From Gammaproteobacteria bacterium (lineage in GTDB: Bacteria; Pseudomonadota; Gammaproteobacteria; Competibacterales; Competibacteraceae), in contig JAIFNF010000180.1 of assembly GCA_020047885.1 (NCBI GenBank), forward strand, positions 1 to 20,582: 20,582 nt of DNA. Reading direction: 5' to 3'. This document shows positions 14,864 through 20,582 of the stretch, one piece after another (the first letter of the stretch is position 1; each line of letters begins with the position of its first letter). The notes under the pieces are model-generated. The model had not been told where the DNA came from. It did not search any database and worked only from the letters and a program-made list of their open reading frames with translations. The translations under genes and the position numbers were made by a program.

Positions 14864-16462
14864 ATGAATCGGCCATGGACACAACTGCCGGAGCGGAGCA
14901 ACACCCTGGCTTTATGGCTGATTCGTTGGATTGCGTTGCGCCTTGGCCGCCTGGCCGGGCGCGCTCTGCTGTATCCCATCACTCTCTATTTTCTGCTCAC
15001 TACGGGCGAAGCGCGGCGTGGATCACAACAATTTCTGCGCCGGGCATTGGGTCGTGAACCCGATTGGCGAGATCAGTTTCGCCACATGCACTGCTTTGCC
15101 GCCACGATTCTTGATCGGGTTTATTTTTTGACCGGGCGCTTGGAACACTTTGCAATGACGATTCATGGTGGCCAGTGGATTCTGGATCAGGCCGAGTCGG
15201 GCCGTGGATGTATTCTGCTGGGATCACATTTGGGTAGTTTCGAGGCGCTGCGCGGTCTTGGCGTTCATCAGCGTCAGTTGCCTATCCGGATGTTGATGAA
15301 TACCCGTCATAACCCGATGATAAGCCAATTACTGGACGTGCTGAATCCCGAGTTGGCGCAAGCCATTATCCCGGTGGGTGGACCGGAAACCCTGCTTAAG
15401 GTGAGTGAAAGCGTGGAACAGGGCTGCTTGGTCGGGGTATTGGGTGATCGGGTAGCGCCGGGCGAGAAAGCGGTTTCTTGCCGATTTTTTGGCCAGCAGG
15501 TGAACTTTCCCACGGCACCGATCATCATGGCGGCGTTGACCGGTTGTCCGGTCATCTTGTGTTTTGGCCTCTATCGGGGTGGCCATTGCTACGAGGTGCA
15601 TTTCGAGCAACTGGCCGAACGAGTCATTCTGGATCGACACTGCCGACAGGAACAACTGGCGGTCTGGGTGCAGCGCTATGCAGACCGACTGGAGCATTAC
15701 GCACGTGCTGCACCTTACAATTGGTTCAATTTCTACGATTACTGGCAGGACGCTCCCCGGGTAGACCGGGAAAGGGTCAAGATCCACCCGCCACAGCGCT
15801 TCGCCAGGCAACGGGTGATGGGTTGGCAAGGATTATGGACGTTATTGCTGTCCCACCTGCTCCTGCTGGCGACGCTGGGTCTGAGTGGGTTGTGGCCACT
15901 GCGGCGGGTTTGGCGAACAGCGCGGGATACGCCATGTCAGGTTGTGGCAGGCGACTGGGTGATTGTGCTGGGTATGCGCCTGCAACATAACGAGGTCGGC
16001 CACGACTATGCCTGCCGACTGGAGCGGGCGGCGGCGCTCTATCGCGCCGATCCACGGCGACGCATTCTGCTGGTCGGTGGCCGAACTGGCTGCCGCGACA
16101 GCGAGGCTGCACGAGGTCGAGACCATCTCTTGGCGAGGGGTTTGCCTGCCGAGGCACTGGCGGTTGAAGAGCAATCCCTGCATACCTTGGATAATCTGCG
16201 TCGCGCCCAGCAGTGGCTGGGGGACTATCAGACACCCGCCTTGGTGCTGGTGACCAGTCGCTACCATCTGGCTCGTAGTGAAGCTCTGGCGCAGGGTCTG
16301 GGTTTGTGCCCGGTGTTGTGCGCTGCCGAGGAACGCCTGCGTCTCGATTCGTTGACAGTCTGGCGGTTGGTCGTGGAAACCGCTTACCTGCACTGGTATG
16401 AAGTATACCGACGCTGGGTACGCTGGATGGGGCATCGCCAAAGTCAGGCAGAGACCCGTTGA
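14864..16462 (+). CDS. LpxL/HtrB-type acyltransferase fused to a DUF218 (SanA/YdcF/ElyC-like) domain
   Basis: A 532-residue two-domain membrane protein. Residues 1 to about 305 form a lysophospholipid/lipid A late acyltransferase-like domain: an N-terminal hydrophobic helix at about 30-50 and the HX4E catalytic pair H122/E127 in GSHLGSFEAL, followed by GDRVAPGEK and PYNWFNFYDYW, both typical of HtrB relatives. A transmembrane helix lies at about 323-345. Residues 365-520 match DUF218: VIVLGMRL, ILLVGGRTG, EEQSLHTLDNLR and LVTSRYHLARSEAL. Stand-alone LpxL enzymes are about 300 residues, so the C-terminal part is an addition. GAGGA lies about six bases before the ATG. In other aryl polyene clusters an acyltransferase is often fused to a glycosyltransferase instead. 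It presumably acylates or anchors the polyene; the DUF218 role is unknown. Arginines flank the helix on both sides, so the membrane side of DUF218 is unclear. Confidence 0.88.
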   Translation: MNRPWTQLPERSNTLALWLIRWIALRLGRLAGRALLYPITLYFLLTTGEARRGSQQFLRRALGREPDWRDQFRHMHCFAATILDRVYFLTGRLEHFAMTIHGGQWILDQAESGRGCILLGSHLGSFEALRGLGVHQRQLPIRMLMNTRHNPMISQLLDVLNPELAQAIIPVGGPETLLKVSESVEQGCLVGVLGDRVAPGEKAVSCRFFGQQVNFPTAPIIMAALTGCPVILCFGLYRGGHCYEVHFEQLAERVILDRHCRQEQLAVWVQRYADRLEHYARAAPYNWFNFYDYWQDAPRVDRERVKIHPPQRFARQRVMGWQGLWTLLLSHLLLLATLGLSGLWPLRRVWRTARDTPCQVVAGDWVIVLGMRLQHNEVGHDYACRLERAAALYRADPRRRILLVGGRTGCRDSEAARGRDHLLARGLPAEALAVEEQSLHTLDNLRRAQQWLGDYQTPALVLVTSRYHLARSEALAQGLGLCPVLCAAEERLRLDSLTVWRLVVETAYLHWYEVYRRWVRWMGHRQSQAETR

Positions 16463-16465
16463 ACT

Positions 16466-17314
16466 ATGGCGGTCTATCTCAACAGTATCGGTCTCTGCAC
16501 GCCCGGATTGCCCAATTGGCCAACCGGTTACGAGGTGCTGACTGGACAGCGACCCTATTCGCCGGATGAACCGTTACATTTTGACCGGGTGCGATTACCG
16601 CGTAATGAGGCGCGCCGGGCCAGTTTGACCGTCCGACTGGCTCTGCAAGCGGCGACAGAGGCGCTGGATGCCGTCGGGATGAAGGCGGCGGATTGCCATG
16701 CCATCTTTGCCTGTTCCGGGGGCAATACCGAGGCGCTGGATGCCTTATGTCGCGCATTGATTGAGCCAGGACATCCTGTTTCTCCCAATCAATTCAATAA
16801 TTCGGTTCACAATGCACCCCTGGGTTACTGGACGATTGCTACCGGTTCGCGCCAGTCTACCGCCAGCGTCGGTGCCTATGACGCTTCGTTTGCCGCTGGA
16901 CTCCTCGACGCGGTCGCCCTGGTAGAACTGGAGCGGCAACCGGTATTGCTGGTGGCTTTTGATACCCCGCCACCGCCGGCTCTGCAATCTTTTCGGGCAG
17001 TCACCACGGCCTTCAGCGCAGCCTGGTTGTTGACACCGGAGGCCGACGGTTGGAGTCACGGGAAGATCGCCGCTACGGGGATCAATGGCGAGGATTGCGG
17101 TATTCTGGCGCGGCTGGATGATTTTCGGGTTCACGCCTGTCAGATGGGCGATGACGGTGGGGATAGCGGGGGGGCGATGCTGGAATCCTTGCGCCTGAGC
17201 AATCCCACCGCCCGTTGTTTACCCGTGCTGCGCCTGATCGCTAACCGCCAGCCGGGTAAAGTGCAGTTATCCTATCTGCCCGACCTGTGTCTGGAATTTC
17301 ATCTGAAATTTTGA
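16466..17314 (+). CDS. Chain-length-factor-like half ketosynthase, copy 2 (CLF-2)
   Basis: A 282-residue paralogue of the gene at 6745 and member of the same short ketosynthase-like family. Shared blocks are SIGL.TPGL..WP at the start, NEARRA..TVRLALQ, (C/S)SGG(N/D).E.LD, PVSP.QF..SVHN.P.GYW, AYDASFAAGL, and NPTAR.LPVL near the end. The position of the ketosynthase nucleophile is again Tyr (Y138), so it should not condense by itself. Compared with copy 1 it has about 16 extra residues, including a Gly/Asp-rich loop near residues 225-237. It starts three bases after the acyltransferase fusion and ends the plus-strand cluster. It might pair with the same ketosynthase to give a different chain length, or with a second ketosynthase outside the window. 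Which one is the working partner cannot be decided from sequence. Confidence 0.83.
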   Translation: MAVYLNSIGLCTPGLPNWPTGYEVLTGQRPYSPDEPLHFDRVRLPRNEARRASLTVRLALQAATEALDAVGMKAADCHAIFACSGGNTEALDALCRALIEPGHPVSPNQFNNSVHNAPLGYWTIATGSRQSTASVGAYDASFAAGLLDAVALVELERQPVLLVAFDTPPPPALQSFRAVTTAFSAAWLLTPEADGWSHGKIAATGINGEDCGILARLDDFRVHACQMGDDGGDSGGAMLESLRLSNPTARCLPVLRLIANRQPGKVQLSYLPDLCLEFHLKF

Positions 17315-17340
17315 CAAAAATCACAGCCCGGTTAGCCCGG

Positions 17341-18735
17341 TCAAACCGTCCATTCATGCACCGGCGTTCCGGTGCCTTGCCGTTCCAGATAAGCCAGGGT
17401 CAGGGCTTGCAGATCCGAACCGTTCCGCTCCAGAAAACGCCGCTGCCAATGCGCACCGGTGCAACCACTGGCCACCCGCGCCGCGATGATACCCAGATAC
17501 TCGGCGACATCCGCCGCATCTATTTCCAGCGCCAACAGCGCACGGCGAGCCAGCGGCAGCAGTTCTTCCAGCACCAGTGAACGCAGTGGTTGGCGCTGAC
17601 CGTTGAACCAGACGACCTCCGCTCGCAACCCATCCCGCGCCGCTGCGTAGAAATTTGCTCGGCATTGCGTGAAATCCAGTACGGTGCTGGCCGTAGACAG
17701 GGTCCGCGCCAGACCGTGAACGAGTCCGTAGTAAAACGCGGCATTAGCGATCATGTCAGGAATGCTGGGGCCGGCGGGCATCACCCGATGCTCAATGCGC
17801 AGGTGCGGCGTCCCATCCGCCTCGAAACCCACCAGGGGCCGGTTCCAACGCCAGATCGTCCCGTTGTGCAGGCGCAAGTGCGGCAACTGCTCTACCGGTT
17901 CCGCGCTGAGATCCACCGGCAGCAGGGGCGGATAGTGCGTCATGTTCTCGGCAAACAGTTCCAGCAGCGACTCCCGGACATAGCCACTGCCAAAGGTCAC
18001 CCGCCGACACGTCGGGTCATCCGCGCTGTCGCCGCCCGCCAGTGCGACACCCTGTTCAAACAGGGGAATACGGGTTTCTTCCCACAGCGCCTTGCCGAAC
18101 AGGAATGGGGAATTGGCGGCGACGGCGACCATCGGCGCTGACAGGAGCAAAGCGGCGTTGAAGAACGCGGGTGCCTGATCCACCGTGACCTGTAAGTGGG
18201 TCTGAAAGGACGTAGTTGCGGCTTCCAGCATTACATCCGCATGTTTCAGGCGCAGGCTCTCCGCCCCATGAATCGCCAAGGTCATCGGCTGGCCGTGCCG
18301 CCGCTGCAAAATTTGATCATTGATCGCCCGGTAGCGTTGCTGGCTGGACATGTTCTCCGGGATCAAGTCCTGATTGCGCAGAGTGGGCAGAATCCCGACG
18401 AGCGCGATGCTCACCTCGAGTTCCGCCGCGACACGCTCACAGTCCCGCCACAAGCTTTCCAGATTCGTATGCATCCGGCGCAACGCATCCCCACGCAACG
18501 GCAGAGGCGGCGTATTCAACTCGATGTTGAACACGCTCAATTCCGGCACCACCAGTGGATTCGCCATCCGCTCCAGAAAGCGCTGATTCAATGGCGCGGG
18601 CTGACCCTGGCGATCCGGGGCGAAGCGCCGCTCGTGGAACTCGTCGGTCAACAGCGCTGTTTCCTGGCTCAGGCGGGTCTGGAACCGCTGGAAATCCTCG
18701 GCAGTGAAGGTAGAACGGGAAATTTCCTGACCCAT
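17341..18735 (-). CDS. Glutamate-cysteine ligase family 2 (GCS2/YbdK-like) ATP-grasp-independent carboxylate-amine ligase
   Basis: A 464-residue protein of the GCS2 family, which forms a peptide-like bond between the gamma-carboxylate of glutamate (or a related acid) and an amine using ATP. The family pattern ELSVFNIELNTPP (residues 65-77) places metal and substrate-binding residues on a beta-strand, and LRIEHRVMPAGPSIPD near residue 320 matches the R.E.R..D/P..PT region. It is longer than YbdK (about 370), with an N-terminal extension of roughly 55 residues. The ATG at 18735 is chosen over a TTG two codons earlier because GAGGGG ends six bases before it. It follows the MidA-type gene by 33 bases in the same direction and converges on CLF-2 with only 26 bases between. 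It looks like a flanking gene, not part of the pigment pathway. The true substrate is not known. Confidence 0.8.
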   Translation of the reverse strand: MGQEISRSTFTAEDFQRFQTRLSQETALLTDEFHERRFAPDRQGQPAPLNQRFLERMANPLVVPELSVFNIELNTPPLPLRGDALRRMHTNLESLWRDCERVAAELEVSIALVGILPTLRNQDLIPENMSSQQRYRAINDQILQRRHGQPMTLAIHGAESLRLKHADVMLEAATTSFQTHLQVTVDQAPAFFNAALLLSAPMVAVAANSPFLFGKALWEETRIPLFEQGVALAGGDSADDPTCRRVTFGSGYVRESLLELFAENMTHYPPLLPVDLSAEPVEQLPHLRLHNGTIWRWNRPLVGFEADGTPHLRIEHRVMPAGPSIPDMIANAAFYYGLVHGLARTLSTASTVLDFTQCRANFYAAARDGLRAEVVWFNGQRQPLRSLVLEELLPLARRALLALEIDAADVAEYLGIIAARVASGCTGAHWQRRFLERNGSDLQALTLAYLERQGTGTPVHEWTV

Positions 18736-18741
18736 AGGCAA

Positions 18742-18747
18742 CCCCTC
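18742..18747 (-). promoter_or_regulatory. Shine-Dalgarno sequence for the GCS2-like gene
   Basis: On the minus strand GAGGGG is followed by six bases and the ATG at 18735. The alternative TTG at 18741 would directly abut the site, so the ATG is preferred. Confidence 0.6.
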
Positions 18748-18768
18748 GCAATAATGGCTTCGATTGAA

Positions 18769-19968
18769 CTATAGCCGACCGCGTTCATCCCGGAAGGCGA
18801 AACCGCGTAAGGGAATCGCCAGATTCCGGGTCAGCGCGAGAGCCTGAAAGCGGTCGCCCATTTCGCCCGGCAAGGTCAGCAACTTCACCTGGCGAGCTTG
18901 TTCCAGATAGCGGATCGAGTGGGCGGGATTCGGGGGGATTTCCTCCGCCAGCAGTTCCATCAATCCACAGCCCAGCAGGAAATAGCTTTGTGTCGTATAG
19001 CCCGCGACTTCGAGTCCCACCGCCAGGGCGGCGTCAGCGACGGCGGTGAAATCGACGCTGGCGGTGATGTCCTGCAAGCCGGGCAAAATCAGCGGGTCAT
19101 CGTGCGCCCGGTGGCGATAGTGGCACAGCAGGGTGCCGGTGCTGCGTTCCGGGTGATAGTAGTCCCGGCGCGGATAGCCATAGTCAATGAACAGCAACGC
19201 CCCGGCGGTCAGGGGTTCAGCCACGGCGGTCAGCCATTCCTGAAACTGGGGAACATACTCCGACGTATAGCCTTCCGGTAACTGCCCGCCAATCTCCGCT
19301 TCAATCTGCGCCACCATCGCCGTCACTGCCGGATCCTCTGCACCCTCCATCCAGTCCAGTCCAGCTTCCGTGTCGACCACCAACAACCGGCGCGGTCCTT
19401 GAGCGGTGATGTGAAAGCGCTCGACTGGCAGGGCGTCCAGCACCTCGTTGCCCAGGATGACCCCGCGAAATCCTGATGCCGGTAACGTGTCCAGCCAGAC
19501 GACCCGTTCCAGCAATTCCGGCACCTGTTCGGCCAGGGTCTGGCGCTGGCGTTCCCGCAAGTCGCCGCTCAGTTCCAGAATCGCGTACTGTTTGGGCAGC
19601 GCGTTCAGCGTGCGCAATTCCTGGAGCAGATCCGCCGCCATGATTCCGGTACCCGCACCCAGTTCCAGAATCGCGCCGCCGCCCAGCGCCTCCAGAATCT
19701 CCCGGCACTGGTGAGCCAGGCAGCGCGAGAAGAGCGGCGACAGTTCCGGCGCGGTAATGAAATCGCCACCCGCGCCGAATTTGCGGGTTCCAGCGCAGTA
19801 GTAACCCAACCCCGGCGCGTATAACGCTAATTCCATAAAGCGCGCAAAGGAGAGGGCACCGCCCGTTGCTGCCATTTCAGCACGGAGATCATCCAGCACC
19901 CGTGCGCTGTGCGCGGCAGCGACCGGGTCTGGAACGGGCAACGTCTGGAAGAGGTCAATGGATGGCAT
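18769..19968 (-). CDS. MidA/NDUFAF7-type SAM-dependent methyltransferase (PF02636 family)
   Basis: A 399-residue protein of the family whose mitochondrial member NDUFAF7 methylates an arginine of a complex I subunit. Visible family blocks are FMELALYAPGLGYY and KFGAGGDFITAPELSPLF near residues 44-80, SAM motif I ILELGAGTG at 100-108, the signature GNEVLDALPVERF at 173-185, and FIDYGYPRRDYYHPERS further on, followed by the D.TASVDF strand. Length and order of motifs are normal. I start at the ATG at 19968; a TTG two codons upstream is in frame, and neither has a strong ribosome site. It probably heads a two-gene unit with the GCS2-like gene downstream. In bacteria its substrate is not established, and there is nothing to link it to the pigment cluster apart from proximity. 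Confidence 0.9.
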   Translation of the reverse strand: MPSIDLFQTLPVPDPVAAAHSARVLDDLRAEMAATGGALSFARFMELALYAPGLGYYCAGTRKFGAGGDFITAPELSPLFSRCLAHQCREILEALGGGAILELGAGTGIMAADLLQELRTLNALPKQYAILELSGDLRERQRQTLAEQVPELLERVVWLDTLPASGFRGVILGNEVLDALPVERFHITAQGPRRLLVVDTEAGLDWMEGAEDPAVTAMVAQIEAEIGGQLPEGYTSEYVPQFQEWLTAVAEPLTAGALLFIDYGYPRRDYYHPERSTGTLLCHYRHRAHDDPLILPGLQDITASVDFTAVADAALAVGLEVAGYTTQSYFLLGCGLMELLAEEIPPNPAHSIRYLEQARQVKLLTLPGEMGDRFQALALTRNLAIPLRGFAFRDERGRL

Positions 19969-20134
19969 GAGCAAGCCTGGTCGAGTCGATGGGTGAGAAA
20001 TGAAGATGGCGTTTTACCACGAGAGGTCAACCCGGTTAAAATCGCGTCATGTCTTTAATCCCCCTGTCGACCGTTCCTCGCCCGATGGGTGCGCCGCCTC
20101 TACGAAGTTTTCTGCCCCTGGATACGATAACTGC

Positions 20135-20582
20135 GTGATAAAAAATTTGATGATTCCAGGCATATTAACCCTGTTGCTGGCGGTCGGGGCATCGGTTCAC
20201 GCCCAGACTGCGACCTCGACCCCGAATCAGACTCCAGGATCAGCCTACGTCAGCGACAGTGTTGATGTCCCCCTGCGGGCTGGCGCATCCAACCGCCACA
20301 AGGTGATTGGCTCCGTGCGCAGTGGAGCGCCGGTTCAGATACTGACCGTTGACAAGGTGAAAGGTTATACCCAGATTCGCACTTCGGCGGGCGTGAAAGG
20401 CTGGATTCAGAGTTTCCAGTTGACCAACACCCCCAGCAGTCAGGAACTGTTGGCTGGCGTCCGCCAGGAACTGGCGCAGTTGCAGGCGCAACATGGCGAT
20501 CTCAAACAGCATTTGGACGAAGTCGTCAGCCGTCCGGAAGGAGAAAGTCTCAGCTACCCGCAGTTGTATGAGGAAGCGGTGC
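20135..20582 (+). CDS. YgiM-type SH3-domain protein (3' end beyond the window)
   Basis: The first 149 codons of an exported SH3-domain protein of the TIGR04211/YgiM type, common in gammaproteobacteria. The frame stays open to the window edge. A signal peptide is evident: lysine at 3, a Leu-rich core at 8-18, and a likely cut after VHA at 23. The mature part starts with a bacterial SH3 domain at about residues 37-97 (YVSDSVDVPLRAGAS..., GSVRSGAPVQIL, GVKGWIQSFQL). A Gln/Leu-rich stretch from 103 onward should form a coiled coil, and the family usually ends in a transmembrane helix not reached here. GTG at 20135 is preferred because it keeps the lysine before the hydrophobic core; an ATG at 20150 is the alternative. 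It diverges from the MidA-type gene across 166 bases in which no clear promoter was found. Confidence 0.85.
   Translation, partial: MIKNLMIPGILTLLLAVGASVHAQTATSTPNQTPGSAYVSDSVDVPLRAGASNRHKVIGSVRSGAPVQILTVDKVKGYTQIRTSAGVKGWIQSFQLTNTPSSQELLAGVRQELAQLQAQHGDLKQHLDEVVSRPEGESLSYPQLYEEAV

Noticed and set aside
15842..16441. 199-codon minus-strand open frame within the acyltransferase-DUF218 gene
   Set aside because: It is the shadow of the DUF218 domain, whose motifs are intact on the plus strand.
17315..17340. Possible bidirectional terminator between the converging CLF-2 and GCS2-like genes
   Set aside because: Only 26 bases; two near-identical GCCCGGT copies are direct, not inverted, and no stem with a T-run could be drawn.
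18196..18774. 192-codon plus-strand open frame opposite the GCS2-like gene
   Set aside because: Antisense to conserved GCS2 motifs; no domain of its own.
1..20582. CRISPR arrays, tRNA or rRNA genes, insertion sequences, attachment sites
   Set aside because: No repeated spacer pattern, cloverleaf-like segment, transposase frame or flanking inverted repeats was seen; coding density is high throughout, with no gap over 180 bases.

Overview
The window carries most of a pigment-type gene cluster from a gammaproteobacterium. It encodes a type II polyketide synthase of the aryl polyene / xanthomonadin class, flanked by ordinary chromosomal genes. The host assignment rests on three things: an SH3-domain protein of the YgiM type at the right edge, a MidA-type methyltransferase and a GCS2-type ligase in tandem, and a GC-rich coding style with many long antisense shadow frames. 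A genus cannot be named from this alone.

Layout. (1) 3-2132: 3' part of a membrane-bound PAS-PAS-PAS-GGDEF diguanylate cyclase whose stop codon overlaps the start of the first cluster gene. (2) 2129-10480: tightly packed plus-strand operon with an ApeP-type dehydratase, LolA-like protein, MMPL exporter, ketosynthase, chain-length-factor-like protein (CLF-1), ketoreductase, GT2 glycosyltransferase and a B12-binding radical SAM enzyme. (3) 10530-12561: lipoprotein, acyl-AMP ligase and FabA/FabZ-type dehydratase. (4) 12537-14380, minus strand: UbiE-like methyltransferase and a XanB2/Hyg5-type chorismatase. (5) 14557-17314, plus strand: acyl carrier protein, an acyltransferase fused to a DUF218 domain, and a second chain-length-factor paralogue (CLF-2). 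(6) 17341-19968, minus strand: GCS2-type ligase and MidA-type methyltransferase. (7) 20135 to the end: start of a YgiM-type SH3 protein.

Proposed pathway (inference). The chorismatase turns chorismate into hydroxybenzoate. The AMP ligase loads it onto the acyl carrier protein. Ketosynthase/CLF, ketoreductase and the dehydratase pair build a conjugated polyene. The methyltransferase and the B12 radical SAM enzyme may decorate it. The glycosyltransferase and acyltransferase attach it to a lipid or sugar carrier, and the LolA-like protein, MMPL exporter and lipoprotein move it to the outer membrane. No aromatic ammonia-lyase, phosphopantetheinyl transferase, thioesterase or second full ketosynthase is visible, so these must lie outside the window or be absent.

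Most unusual points: the acyltransferase-DUF218 fusion, two chain-length-factor paralogues with one ketosynthase, a B12 radical SAM enzyme inside the operon, a chorismate-derived head group in place of the usual ammonia-lyase route, and translational coupling of a diguanylate cyclase to the cluster.
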